Below, one piece after another: positions 20,444-34,643 of a stretch of 64,000 nt of DNA. Within the stretch, counting starts at the first letter, position 1. Each line of letters starts with the position of its first letter. Origin of the DNA: Streptococcus oricebi (GTDB lineage: Bacteria > Bacillota > Bacilli > Lactobacillales > Streptococcaceae). Under the pieces are notes generated by a model. The model saw only the letters and a list, made by a program, of their open reading frames with translations, searched no databases and was not told where the DNA came from. The translations under genes and the position numbers were made by a program. The DNA is taken from NCBI RefSeq assembly GCF_017883985.1, contig NZ_PRDG01000003.1:278658-342657 (forward strand), given 5' to 3'.

Positions 20444-22168
20444 TTGAATATTTTACAACAGCCTATCCCTCTTGCCCAATGGGTGGAAGGCTTTACCAAC
20501 TGGTTAACTAGTACTTTTTCTGGGCTCTTTGGCTTCTTGCAGGCCTTGGGCAATGCGATAATGAACGGGATTACTGAAACCTTACTTTTTATCCCGCCCC
20601 TTCTCTTTATCGCCCTCCTAAGTCTTTTGGCCTATATCGTATCCAAGCGAAAATGGGGCCTGACTATTCTAACCTTTCTTGGACTCCTCTTTGTCTACAA
20701 TCAGGGGCTCTGGGAAAACCTGATGAACACCATTACATTGGTGATTGTATCTAGTATCGTGTCCATCGTCATCGGAATCCCCTTGGGAATCTGGATGGCC
20801 AAGAGCAATCGGATGGAAGCGCTTATCAAGCCCTTGCTGGACTTTATGCAGACCATGCCAGCCTTTGTCTACCTGATTCCTGCTGTAGCCTTTTTTGGTA
20901 TCGGTATGGTCCCAGGTGTCTTTGCTTCGGTTATCTTTGCCCTGCCACCAACCGTCCGCTTTACCAATCTAGCTATTCGTCAAATTCCGACAGAGCTAAT
21001 CGAAGCCTCCGACTCATTTGGCGGAACCAACCGACAGAAGCTCTTTAAGGTGGAGCTCCCCCTTGCCAAGAATACTATTTTAGCCGGGGTTAACCAGACT
21101 ATTATGCTGGCCCTATCCATGGTTGTTACTGCCTCAATGATTGGGGCGCCTGGCCTGGGACGAGGAGTCCTATCGGCCCTCCAACACGCTGATATTGGAG
21201 CTGGTTTTGTCAGCGGGGTCTCACTGGTTATTTTAGCCATTATTATCGACCGCTTTACACAAAACCTCAATCAGGACCAAGTCGCTAAAAGTCCTGTCAC
21301 CAGTAAGGATAAAAAGAAAAGAAGACTGGTTTGGCTGGCCGTCATCGCAGCCTTCCTCCTAGCCTTTATCGGTAAGGAACTACAAAAAAATCAAGAAGCC
21401 CAAAAAGAAAAGGTCAATCTGGCCTATGTTGAATGGGATTCTGAGGTAGCTTCTACTAATGTGGTGGCCGAGGTCTTAAAAGAAATGGGCTACAAAGTCA
21501 CTATCACTCCTCTAGACAATGCTGTTATGTGGAAGTCAGTAGCTAATGGTGAAGCCGATGCCATGGTATCAGCTTGGTTACCAACTACCCATGCCAGCCA
21601 ATATAAGGAATACCAGGATAAGATTGTTGATTTAGGGCCAAACCTAGAGGGGGTGCGGGTAGGTCTAGTTACTCCAGACTATACATCTGCCAAATCCATT
21701 GCCGACTTAAGCAATCAGGCCAAAAAGACCATTACTGGTATTGAGCCTGGAGCAGGAGTCATGAAGGCCGCTGATGAGACCCTCAAGGCCTACCCTAACC
21801 TGCAGGACTGGAAACTGTCCTCTTCATCTACCGGAGCCATGACTATCGCCCTGGAGCAGGCTATTAAAAACAAGGAAGACATTGTCATTACCGGCTGGTC
21901 CCCCCACTGGATGTTCTCCAAATACAAACTCAAGTATCTGGAAGACCCTAAAGGTAGCATGGGAGGCAAGGAAGCTATCCACACGATTAGTCGAAAAAAT
22001 CTCGACAAGGATCTACCCAAGGTCTATAAGTTGCTGGATAAATTCAAATGGAGCCAAAAGGATATGGAAGAAGTCATGCTAAAAATCAATGAAGGCGCTA
22101 GTCCTGAAAATGCTGCCAAGGAATGGATTCAAAAGCATAAGAAAGAAGTTGATAACTGGAAGAAATAA
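20444..22168 (+). CDS. busB: Glycine betaine ABC transporter, permease fused to substrate-binding domain
   Basis: 574 residues. The N-terminal half (to about residue 285) has the transmembrane permease with the coupling-loop region IEASDSFGGTNRQKLFKVELPLA. After a basic stretch and a further membrane segment, the C-terminal part (about 320-574) is an OpuAC-type binding domain facing outside (GEADAMVSAWLPTTH, VITGWSPHWMF). It starts with TTG at 20444 after GAGAGGTG. The fusion gives each transporter dimer two receptor domains, as in Lactococcus OpuA/BusA. It is followed by a strong terminator. Confidence 0.93.
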   Translation: MNILQQPIPLAQWVEGFTNWLTSTFSGLFGFLQALGNAIMNGITETLLFIPPLLFIALLSLLAYIVSKRKWGLTILTFLGLLFVYNQGLWENLMNTITLVIVSSIVSIVIGIPLGIWMAKSNRMEALIKPLLDFMQTMPAFVYLIPAVAFFGIGMVPGVFASVIFALPPTVRFTNLAIRQIPTELIEASDSFGGTNRQKLFKVELPLAKNTILAGVNQTIMLALSMVVTASMIGAPGLGRGVLSALQHADIGAGFVSGVSLVILAIIIDRFTQNLNQDQVAKSPVTSKDKKKRRLVWLAVIAAFLLAFIGKELQKNQEAQKEKVNLAYVEWDSEVASTNVVAEVLKEMGYKVTITPLDNAVMWKSVANGEADAMVSAWLPTTHASQYKEYQDKIVDLGPNLEGVRVGLVTPDYTSAKSIADLSNQAKKTITGIEPGAGVMKAADETLKAYPNLQDWKLSSSSTGAMTIALEQAIKNKEDIVITGWSPHWMFSKYKLKYLEDPKGSMGGKEAIHTISRKNLDKDLPKVYKLLDKFKWSQKDMEEVMLKINEGASPENAAKEWIQKHKKEVDNWKK

Positions 22169-22268
22169 ACCAAGACTGGTAAATTAAGACATCGAATGCC
22201 CTTATCAGCTAGAAGAAGATAAAGGACTAGATAGCCAAAAGAGTCTGGGAATTATTTCCAGATGAAGC

Positions 22269-22318
22269 AAAAGGCGTGAAATCAACGTTTCTAATACGTA
22301 GGATTTCACGCCTTTTCT
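22269..22318 (+). terminator. busAB terminator
   Basis: AAAGGCGTGAAATC pairs with GATTTCACGCCTTTT around a loop of about 18 nt, followed by CTTA. A GC-rich, nearly perfect stem, which may also stop the converging lipoprotein gene. Confidence 0.85.
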
Positions 22319-22417
22319 TATGCTCACAAACTAGGAAACAATCAAAATATGAATTTTTCATCTCTTTTTGTAGACTAATATAGGAAAACTACTACTAGCT
22401 TTTCTACTAAGAACCGA

Positions 22418-24508
22418 CTACTTATATTTAGAGTATAAATCTTCTGGATAATGATCGCTTCGATACACTGGAGAATCTAGGTCTAGAAGGAGATATTTAT
22501 TAGGAGAGCTTTCCGAATCATTCCAGGTCACATCTACCACCTTCCACTTACCGTCTACTTGCACATAGTTCCAAGCATGACGACCTCCTGTAGAGACATT
22601 ACCTGTCACATAGAGGCTCTTTAATCCTGCTTTTACAGCCAAGATATTAAAGGCCTTCGCATAACTTGCGCAGACTCCTCGTCCTTCTATCAGGGCCCCT
22701 CTAGTTTTCCACGCACTTTTATCTACCAATTCTCTTATCATATCATTGATTTTTCCATCTTCCCCTGCCTGTTTTTCTTGGGCTTCCAATTCTTTATATT
22801 TATTGTAGGCATCATAATCATAAGTTACATGGTCCACCAAATATTGGTTGATTGCTTCAACCTTGTCCTTATCACTCATTCCATCCTTAATGATATCCTG
22901 TACTATTTCTTTAGCCTTCTTATTGTTCTCCTCTGCTGCTTTTTTAGCTTTTTCTTCATAGCTTACTTCTAGGACCTTTTCTGAATAGGAATAAACACAA
23001 GATTTTGCCTCGGGCAGTTCAGGATTGGTAGCAGCCACACGCTCCATGGAAGCCATGATGTCGCTATAGTTGAGCTCTGGGAACTTACTCATATCTATAT
23101 AGTTAGCCTCGCTAGCCAGGGCCTTGCCTAGATATTCTTCAGCAGCAGTCTGGGCTTTAACGATGACATTGATATCTTGGACATCGCGGACGATCTTTTT
23201 ACCCTTCAGGTCCAAATCTGCGTCCTTGACATCAACATAGACATCACTAACCCCTGAACGGTCTTTTTCAGCTATTTTTTTGTTTAAGTCTTCTAAGATT
23301 TGAACTACTTCTTCCTTGGTCTTGGAAGAGTTGGTGACCTTAAATTTATATTTAATGGTCGGCAAGCCTCGCACTGAGACTTGAATCAAGAACTTACCTT
23401 GGGCGTTAACCGTGAGCGAAGCAGTATCATACTGGAGGGGGAACTTGCGGAGCTTACCATCCCGCATCATAACTGGGGCTTCTTCAGGTAAGCCTTTTTC
23501 ACCTATTTTATTTAAATAGTCATGTTCAAAAGCCTTATAATCTATGAATTCGGGACTTTCCTTGGCAAACTTGTCTGAAGAAAGATAGTTACTCATGCTA
23601 CCAAAGATTTTACCATCCTTAAGCGGAACAACGATAATCTCATAAGGTTTAGCCTCGGTAATAATCTTGCTTTCATCCGCTGATAAGGGACGCTCATAGG
23701 CTTCCAGGGTACGAGCGGCCTCTTGATCTTCCTTAGGGACATCTCCATGGTCGGCCGGATAGGGCGTCCGATAAAGGGTACTCTTGACCCGATCTATTTC
23801 CTCATACTTATGCAGGACCTCTGTCCAACCGCCCTTGTTCTTATTTTTAGCGATAGGTTCGGCCTTGATGATGGAATAGCTGTCAGCCCCAGGGACTTCT
23901 CCCCATTCTAACTGCATCCGACCATCAGAAAGCAAGGTCTGCTTGACCGTCAGCTGGGCTTGCTTCTTCTTATCTTTTTTAACCTCGACTACCCATAGTT
24001 TAGGCTTGGCCAACTTTTTACCGCTCTCCAAGTCGTTTGATTGTAGGACGTAGAGCTTACTAAAGGAACCCCAGCTTCCAGTCTTATTGTCATCTGTGCT
24101 GATAAGATTCAAGGTTTTATGTTGGTTTAAACTTCGGTTAGGGGCAACATAACCTTTAATATCAAGCGGGCTAATGTCAATCCCTTTTTTCTTAGTAAAA
24201 GCATAGTTACTTGTTAATAAGCGCTTGAGTTCTGCATCTCCATAAACCTTAAACATGGAATTATAGGGATTTCCTTGCTTGTGACCATCCTCTATCTTAG
24301 AAGAGACAGTCAGTTTACTAGGGAAGTAAATGTTCTCGTTTTCGTTAACAGTGATAACCTTATCCTGGATTTCATAAGGCATCTTCTTTTCATACTTTTC
24401 CTTAAGTTGAGCGATACTCGAACTACCCTGTTTTCCCTGCTGGTTTGTGCAAGCACCGATTAGCAAAGTGAAAACTAGCATCATTAAGAAAAATCTAGTT
24501 TTTTTCAT
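22418..24508 (-). CDS. Lipoprotein with C-terminal transglutaminase-like domain
   Basis: 696 residues. Signal peptide with lipobox LIGAC (Cys20), so the mature protein is lipid-anchored outside the cell. A long middle region (about 30-480) has an isolated fibronectin-like phrase (QLEWGEVPGADSYSIIKAE). The C-terminal part (about 540-696) is a transglutaminase/protease-like fold with all three active residues in place: GVCASYA (Cys), GRHAWNYV (His), VVDVTWND (Asp). It starts at ATG 24508 after AAGGAGG and has a consensus promoter. It is a single gene between terminators. Proteolysis, crosslinking or wall remodelling are all possible; substrate unknown. Confidence 0.85.
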   Translation of the reverse strand: MKKTRFFLMMLVFTLLIGACTNQQGKQGSSSIAQLKEKYEKKMPYEIQDKVITVNENENIYFPSKLTVSSKIEDGHKQGNPYNSMFKVYGDAELKRLLTSNYAFTKKKGIDISPLDIKGYVAPNRSLNQHKTLNLISTDDNKTGSWGSFSKLYVLQSNDLESGKKLAKPKLWVVEVKKDKKKQAQLTVKQTLLSDGRMQLEWGEVPGADSYSIIKAEPIAKNKNKGGWTEVLHKYEEIDRVKSTLYRTPYPADHGDVPKEDQEAARTLEAYERPLSADESKIITEAKPYEIIVVPLKDGKIFGSMSNYLSSDKFAKESPEFIDYKAFEHDYLNKIGEKGLPEEAPVMMRDGKLRKFPLQYDTASLTVNAQGKFLIQVSVRGLPTIKYKFKVTNSSKTKEEVVQILEDLNKKIAEKDRSGVSDVYVDVKDADLDLKGKKIVRDVQDINVIVKAQTAAEEYLGKALASEANYIDMSKFPELNYSDIMASMERVAATNPELPEAKSCVYSYSEKVLEVSYEEKAKKAAEENNKKAKEIVQDIIKDGMSDKDKVEAINQYLVDHVTYDYDAYNKYKELEAQEKQAGEDGKINDMIRELVDKSAWKTRGALIEGRGVCASYAKAFNILAVKAGLKSLYVTGNVSTGGRHAWNYVQVDGKWKVVDVTWNDSESSPNKYLLLDLDSPVYRSDHYPEDLYSKYK

Positions 24509-24639
24509 AGATGTCCTCCTTAAACTACCAAAAAAGAGAGAGCAGTATCAAAGGACAGAAGACCTTAAGAAAGCTCAAGGCTACTTCTGCTTTTAATACC
24601 TACCCCCCCTGGATAGTTAGTTATTCAATTTATACTTTT

Positions 24640-24668
24640 ATTATATGATTTTAAAAAAGGCATGTCAA
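24640..24668 (-). promoter_or_regulatory. Consensus promoter of the transglutaminase-like lipoprotein
   Basis: Minus strand TTGACA, 17 bp, TATAAT (plus TGTCAA 24663-24668, ATTATA 24640-24645), a fully consensus promoter. The leader of about 125 nt contains a stem CAGAAG..CCTT/AAGG..CTTCTG (about 24560-24590). Confidence 0.75.
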
Positions 24669-24776
24669 GAAAAAAATGAGAAGGTTTTCAAAAGGGGATT
24701 TTCTAACGACTTGAGGCAAAAGTTCCTTCTAAAAACCAGCCACTAACAAGTAAAGGGCCCTTTCATTTGTAGCCAA

Positions 24777-26237
<1,461 letters not shown>

Positions 26238-26324
26238 TTATTTATATTATAATCTTATAAAAGTCTTATTTCCTATACAATTATCTTTATTTTTGATACT
26301 ATCCTCTGATACAAGGAGCCCAAT

Positions 26325-27206
26325 ATGCCACTTAATAAACTCCAGCAAAATATCGCCTATAAAGAACAAGGAACCCCCTACTCACTGACCCGGACAATTA
26401 CCCAGAACGGTAGGCCCGATATTCTCTTTCATTGGCATACAGACCTAGAAATTGTCTATGTCCATGAAGGGCGAGCTCGCTTTCATATCGACTCAGACTA
26501 CTTTACCAGCCAGGCCGGCGACATTATCCTTATCCGACCCAAGGCCCTCCACTCTATCCATCCAATCGGAAACGAGAGACACTCTATGGATGCTCTTAAC
26601 TTTCATTTAGATCTGACCGGCTACTCAACCATGGATGCTGCCAGCATCAACTATCTACAACCTCTCTACAATGGAGAATTGGACTTTATCAGAGTTATAA
26701 AACCAGACCAGGCAGCCTATCCAGCCATTAAAGCCTGCCTCTTTCGAGCCATGGAAATCGGAGCCGATAGGGGGGAATATTTTGAATTTTTACTCAAGGC
26801 CCAGCTCAATCAATTGCTCTACCTACTCTTTAGCCAAAGCTATATTACCTCTAATCATCGCAGTTTGGAGAGCTACCGTAAGGAAGAAAAAATTCGCTCC
26901 CTAATCGACTACATTAGCCAACACTACCAAGACAATCTAAGCATTGAACACCTCTCTGCCTATTGCGGTTACAGCCCTACCCACTTTATGAACTTCTTCA
27001 AAAAGCACCTGGGCGTTTCCTGTATGGAATACCTGATTCAATTTCGCCTTAGAAAGGCTGCGGAACTACTGGAACATTCGACCATCAGTATCTTGGAGGT
27101 GGCCCAGCAAATCGGCTTTAACAACCTCTCCAATTTCAACCGCCAATTTAAAAAATACTACCAGATGACCCCCAGCCAGTATCGCAGGACGAATAGCCCT
27201 TCTTAG
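26325..27206 (+). CDS. AraC-family transcriptional regulator
   Basis: 293 residues. An N-terminal cupin-like sensor domain (about 15-150, with HWHTDLEIVYVHEGRARFHID and PKALHSIHP) is followed by a C-terminal double helix-turn-helix (about 190-290; LSIEHLSAYCGYSPTHFMNFFK, then ISILEVAQQIGFNNLSNFNRQFKK). It is divergent from the GH1 gene, with a 111-bp intergenic region containing two TGATAC hexamers 13 bp apart just before the start. Likely a sugar-responsive activator of the GH1 gene and perhaps of bglP. The ligand is inferred only from context. Confidence 0.88.
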   Translation: MPLNKLQQNIAYKEQGTPYSLTRTITQNGRPDILFHWHTDLEIVYVHEGRARFHIDSDYFTSQAGDIILIRPKALHSIHPIGNERHSMDALNFHLDLTGYSTMDAASINYLQPLYNGELDFIRVIKPDQAAYPAIKACLFRAMEIGADRGEYFEFLLKAQLNQLLYLLFSQSYITSNHRSLESYRKEEKIRSLIDYISQHYQDNLSIEHLSAYCGYSPTHFMNFFKKHLGVSCMEYLIQFRLRKAAELLEHSTISILEVAQQIGFNNLSNFNRQFKKYYQMTPSQYRRTNSPS

Positions 27207-27285
27207 TCGATACAAAAACTCCCTATCTCCCATGGTTAAGTGGCAAAAACTTATAAAGCATTTTAACATTCCCTTAGGAAAAATG

Positions 27286-27360
27286 AAAAAGACCTGGACT
27301 TGACTGACTCCCCAAAGTTACAAATACTTTGTCAGAGCTAGAATAAGTCTAGGTCTTTTA
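27286..27360. terminator. Bidirectional terminator between araC-type gene and bglP
   Basis: AAAAGACCT..ACTT pairs with AAGT..AGGTCTTTT between converging genes. Confidence 0.75.
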
Positions 27361-27423
27361 TCATCTAGGCTCCCTAACTTTAGGCTAGGAGTACAAAACA
27401 AGTTAAAATGACTGTAAGGCTCA

Positions 27424-29388
<1,965 letters not shown>

Positions 29389-29508
29389 TCATCTTTAGAC
29401 CAACTTAGCTATTCTCAAAATAGTCCTCCCTAGTTTTCAAATAGCACTACTTGATTTTTTAATGATTTCCTTGAGTAGCAAGTTTACCAGTAAGCCAGTC
29501 AGGCTATG

Positions 29509-29577
29509 AAAAAACCTAAATAAATATCAAATAGAAAGTAGAAGTCACTACTTTTTACTCTCATATTTATTTAGGTT
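29509..29577 (-). terminator. Leader terminator of bglP
   Basis: A perfect 15-bp inverted repeat (AACCTAAATAAATAT at 29513-29527 and its complement at 29563-29577, plus coordinates) with a T-run on the minus strand, lying in the leader well before the bglP ATG. It blocks transcription unless the overlapping RAT forms. Confidence 0.88.
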
Positions 29578-29601
29578 AACTCCGCCTAATTAGTAACAGC
29601 C
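29574..29601 (-). promoter_or_regulatory. RAT antiterminator site of the BglG/LicT family
   Basis: The minus strand reads GGCTGTTACT, AATTAGGCGG, AGTTAACC (28 nt). It matches the known RAT pattern GGxTTGTTACT...GGCAGGCAAAACC in its 5' half and its AACC end. Its last four bases lie inside the 5' arm of the terminator, so the two structures exclude each other. It begins about 3 nt from the expected transcription start. Confidence 0.8.
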
Positions 29602-29610
29602 TACAGTTTA

Positions 29611-29638
29611 AGTATAACACAAGAAAGAAAAATTGCAA
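29611..29638 (-). promoter_or_regulatory. bglP: bglP promoter
   Basis: Minus strand TTGCAA (plus 29633-29638), 16-bp spacer, TATACT (plus AGTATA 29611-29616). Confidence 0.7.
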
Positions 29639-29648
29639 GCGATTTCTA
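29633..29648. promoter_or_regulatory. cre (CcpA) site over the bglP -35
   Basis: TTGCAAGCGATTTCTA matches the relaxed cre consensus WTGNAANCGNWNNCWW at every position and covers the -35, which fits catabolite repression. Confidence 0.6.
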
Positions 29649-29657
29649 AAATACAAT

Positions 29658-29688
29658 AACATCCAAAACCGACTTGGCTTTGGATGTT
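29658..29688 (-). terminator. groESL terminator
   Basis: AACATCCAAA pairs with TTTGGATGTT (10 bp) downstream of the groEL stop on the minus strand; the T tract after it is weak. Confidence 0.65.
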
Positions 29689-29718
29689 ATGAGTTATTTT
29701 CATTACTTATAAGGTAGC

Positions 29719-31646
<1,928 letters not shown>

Positions 31647-31669
31647 ATTCATTCCTCCAATTTTCTTTT

Positions 31670-31696
31670 TTAGCACTCTTACATGCAGAGTGCTAA
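31670..31696. promoter_or_regulatory. CIRCE operator (HrcA)
   Basis: TTAGCACTC, 9 bp, GAGTGCTAA: a perfect CIRCE element just after the expected transcription start of groESL. Confidence 0.97.
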
Positions 31697-31709
31697 GTCC
31701 TATGTTCCT

Positions 31710-31737
31710 ATTGTATCACTTGGTCAGAAATAGTCAA
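31710..31737 (-). promoter_or_regulatory. groS: groESL promoter
   Basis: Minus strand TTGACT (plus AGTCAA 31732-31737), 16-bp spacer, TACAAT (plus ATTGTA 31710-31715). Confidence 0.8.
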
Positions 31738-31738
31738 G
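31722..31738. promoter_or_regulatory. CtsR box over the groESL -35
   Basis: GGTCAGAAATAGTCAAG matches the CtsR heptad repeat RGTCAAANANRGTCAAA at 15 of 17 positions. With CIRCE it gives double heat-shock control, as known for streptococcal groE. Confidence 0.8.
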
Positions 31739-31769
31739 AAAAAACTTTGCCAAATGACAAAGTTTTTTC
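31739..31769. terminator. Terminator upstream of the groESL promoter
   Basis: AAAAACTTTG, 8 nt, CAAAGTTTTTT: a perfect 10-bp stem. It probably ends the PTS operon whose last gene is at 31893, on the minus strand. Confidence 0.8.
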
Positions 31770-31892
31770 AAAGAATGATAGGAGAAAATCAGGAGCTGAT
31801 AAGATCGGAAATTTAGCTCGAAAACAAGGGTTGCAAGCCAAAGCAAATCAGTAGGTCCTGACTTCCAAAGAGCAGTTGCTCTAGGCAAAATT

Positions 31893-32183
31893 TTAATGAT
31901 AGGCTTTTAACTTGGCTTCAAAATCATCAATCACTAGTTGTAGATTGTGGCGGCCTCTGTAAATTCCATAGCCAAACAAAAGCATGGCCAGAACACCTAA
32001 GATAAGCAAAATCAAACCGAGACTAAAGAGCCAGATATTATTTGAGCGAAAGAAGTAAAGCAGAACCAGACCTAGACTAGCCAGAGTGAAGAAAAGACTA
32101 AACCAACGTCCTAGATTTTCAATCATGTGCTTTTGGTAGGCGATTTCCGTCTCATAACCTTCAATCAATTCCCGTCTGTTCAT
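31893..32183 (-). CDS. Small two-span membrane protein after the PTS genes
   Basis: 96 residues: a polar N-terminal helix (MNRRELIEGYETEIAYQKHM), two hydrophobic segments (about 28-50 and 53-75), and a charged C-terminal helix. It starts at ATG 32183 with AAAGGAG before it; the longer frame begins at a TTG that overlaps this site. I recognise no family. It lies 84 bp after the IID gene on the same strand and before a terminator, so it is probably the last gene of the PTS operon. Confidence 0.75.
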   Translation of the reverse strand: MNRRELIEGYETEIAYQKHMIENLGRWFSLFFTLASLGLVLLYFFRSNNIWLFSLGLILLILGVLAMLLFGYGIYRGRHNLQLVIDDFEAKLKAYH

Positions 32184-32267
32184 TTCTTCTCCTTTCAATC
32201 TTAAAGAGCTTAGGGCAGTAAAATCCTGCCCTAGCTATATAAGCTCTAAGCAAATAGTTTTTTATAT

Positions 32268-33101
32268 CTAGTATTTCAATCCTGGGTTAAAGAAGCCAGT
32301 TAGAACACCGATAAAGGCAATGACTACAAGAATCAACATCACTGTGATTGGAGATAGTTTCTTCTTGGCCATCAACCACCAGCAAAAGACGATAAAGGCA
32401 GCAGTCAAGAGACCTGGATAAACACCATCTAACTGGTCTTGAATTTTCAAGAAGGCCTTACCTGATGAGTCTTTCAATTCCAAGGCAGACTTGATTGGAA
32501 CCCATGTAGCGGCAACCGCCCCGATAACCATACCACCAACGATAGAAACCGCCTTACGGATAGCTTGTCCTTGAGGACCTACCAAAAATTCAACTGCCTT
32601 GTCTCCTAGTTCGTATCCTTTAAAGTAGGCAAAGCGCATACCAAAGTAAGCTAGCAAGTTCCAAACCAGGATGTAGAAGACCGCCCCGATGGGAGAACCG
32701 CCATTAGAAAGCCCCAAGGCGATACCCAAAATTACCGGAATCAAGGTCCCAACAATCAGAGAATCTCCGATACCAGCGATTGGTCCCATCAGTCCTGCCC
32801 GTAGACCGTTAATGGTTTCATCGTCTACTCCGTCTACCCCATTAGCACGTGCTTCTTCCAGACCAGCTGTAATCCCAACTACAATGGATCCAAGTTGAGG
32901 CTCAGTATTGAAGAAGGCTGTATAAGTGTTCATGGAGCGAGCTTGATCTTCTTTATCAGGATAAAGTTCCTCAACGATTGGTAGCATGGAGGTCAGATAA
33001 CCAAAGGTCTGCATGTGCTCTTGTGAGAAACAAGTCAAATGCCCATAGTACCAATGATGGAAAGATTTCGCTAATGTCTTTTTACTAATTTTTTTGACCA
33101 T
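32268..33101 (-). CDS. PTS mannose-family IID component
   Basis: 277 residues, the IID membrane subunit of a mannose-class PTS (with IIC it forms the sugar channel). The family phrases GLRAGLMGPIAGIGDSL and GAVFYILVWNLLAYFGMRFAYFKGYE are present, with C-terminal membrane spans. The ATG at 33101 directly follows the IIC stop, and AGGAGG lies inside the IIC end; an open frame extending upstream of this ATG has no support. The sugar cannot be told from sequence. Confidence 0.93.
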   Translation of the reverse strand: MVKKISKKTLAKSFHHWYYGHLTCFSQEHMQTFGYLTSMLPIVEELYPDKEDQARSMNTYTAFFNTEPQLGSIVVGITAGLEEARANGVDGVDDETINGLRAGLMGPIAGIGDSLIVGTLIPVILGIALGLSNGGSPIGAVFYILVWNLLAYFGMRFAYFKGYELGDKAVEFLVGPQGQAIRKAVSIVGGMVIGAVAATWVPIKSALELKDSSGKAFLKIQDQLDGVYPGLLTAAFIVFCWWLMAKKKLSPITVMLILVVIAFIGVLTGFFNPGLKY

Positions 33102-33102
33102 T

Positions 33103-33951
33103 TTAAATGTCCTCCTCATCGTCATCATCAAAGTCAGCACCTGAAGCTGCTTGGGCTCTTACATTCTTAGCCATTTGGATTTCATAGAAGAGTACGGCGA
33201 AGATGAGAGAGATTACTGCACAGGCTACTAGGTTAAGACCTAGAGATGCTGCCAAGGTAAAGCCAACAAAGAACGGGATAAAGTCAGTTGCTTTTTCAAC
33301 AATCTGTTTTAAGAGAATGGCAATACCGACACATGGTAGGAGGGAACCGACTGTAAAGAGGGTTTTCATTGGTAGACCGTCCATTGGAAGGGCATCTTTA
33401 AGAGCATTAACAGCCTCAGCACCATATCTACACATGATTAAAGTAGGAATGAATGAGAAAAGTAGGTGAGAAATCCAAGGGAGTCCCCAGTCTACAGCAT
33501 ACAAGCGTTTGAATTTACCTTCTTCTACGGCCTTCCAACCAATATGTTGCCAAGCCAAGTTCAAGGTAGCTGTACCGTAGAAAAGAACGGTTCCCAAGGT
33601 TCCAACCAAGGTTCCCATGGATTTAGCTAAGTCGGCTGCGCCAGCTGAGTTGGCAGACAAACCTTGAGACTGAATAGCCACCATGGCGAGGGGAATCCCG
33701 ATATAAGAAACTGCCCGAACGTCAGCGGAAACAGTTCCCCCTGGTGTAACTAGAGCGATATAAACCAACTGCATAGCTACCCCACAGATAATTCCCAATT
33801 GGACATTACCCAAGATTAAACCACAGACCAGTCCACCAACTAGAGGACGACCTAGAGTATAGTTCCCGATGCTGGAACCACCCATACCTGGCATAGATGA
33901 CAAACTAGCAAATAAACCAAGCAAGGCAGCTTGTATCCAAGAAATTGTCAT
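33103..33951 (-). CDS. PTS mannose/sorbose-family IIC component
   Basis: 282 residues, a multi-span IIC with the typical TPGGTVSADVRAVSYIGIPLA and GRPLVGGLVCGLILGN segments. It ends in a strongly acidic tail (DFDDDDEEDI), echoing the tail of the IIA protein from the same operon. The 170 bp before it hold GACTTA-AGCGC-TAAGTC, a small hairpin perhaps affecting mRNA stability, and no ORF. Confidence 0.93.
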   Translation of the reverse strand: MTISWIQAALLGLFASLSSMPGMGGSSIGNYTLGRPLVGGLVCGLILGNVQLGIICGVAMQLVYIALVTPGGTVSADVRAVSYIGIPLAMVAIQSQGLSANSAGAADLAKSMGTLVGTLGTVLFYGTATLNLAWQHIGWKAVEEGKFKRLYAVDWGLPWISHLLFSFIPTLIMCRYGAEAVNALKDALPMDGLPMKTLFTVGSLLPCVGIAILLKQIVEKATDFIPFFVGFTLAASLGLNLVACAVISLIFAVLFYEIQMAKNVRAQAASGADFDDDDEEDI

Positions 33952-34121
33952 AACTTCTTCTCCTTTTTTATTTATAAGATTGAGGGAAACGGGGCCCGGC
34001 CCAAAAATCAGGCAGAGTCTGATGAATAAGTCGAGACTTAAGCGCTAAGTCAGCGAGATTAGACTTCTATCTTTTTTAAAAGACCTCCACTCAAGTGAGC
34101 GTGCTAGAACCCCATCACCTC

Positions 34122-34616
34122 TTAAAAACCAAATTTAGATTTGAAATCATCCCAGTAACCGATAGAAACGTCTGGCAAGAGTTGGAATTTGACCTTATAG
34201 CCAGCAGCTTGAATGGCTTCAATCGCTTCTGCTTCTTCTTGGGTAATAGACTGGTTGTTTCCGAGCTTAACGGCTCCCGGGCGATCATTGGCTGGGCCGA
34301 CGATGATTTCTTTGACATCACTCGGTACAAAGCCTTGATCTACCAAGATTTCCTTCATATCAACTGGATTTTTGGTAATCAGGAAGTAACGACTATCTGA
34401 GTCCAGGACCTTTTGGGATTTTTCCTGCCAAGCTTCCTTGGTCCAAACGAAGGTCTTCTTATCAGAAGCAGCCTTATAAGCCTGTTTTAAAACATTGTTG
34501 CCAGCTGCTGCATTATTGACAGCAATCAGACCGTCACAAGGATATTCCTTAGCCCAGCGGGTAACAGTTTGACCGTGAATCATCCGGTCGTCAATTCTTA
34601 CAAATGAAATAGACAT
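34122..34616 (-). CDS. PTS mannose-family IIB component
   Basis: 164 residues, a cytoplasmic IIB that takes phosphate from IIA on His14 in RIDDRMIHGQTVTRW and passes it to the incoming sugar. It is a separate polypeptide, unlike the fused IIAB of streptococcal ManL, which points to a second mannose-class system rather than the main glucose/mannose PTS. It starts at ATG 34616, 27 bp after IIA. Confidence 0.93.
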   Translation of the reverse strand: MSISFVRIDDRMIHGQTVTRWAKEYPCDGLIAVNNAAAGNNVLKQAYKAASDKKTFVWTKEAWQEKSQKVLDSDSRYFLITKNPVDMKEILVDQGFVPSDVKEIIVGPANDRPGAVKLGNNQSITQEEAEAIEAIQAAGYKVKFQLLPDVSIGYWDDFKSKFGF

Positions 34617-34643
34617 GATAAATCTCCTTAAGTATTTTTATTT

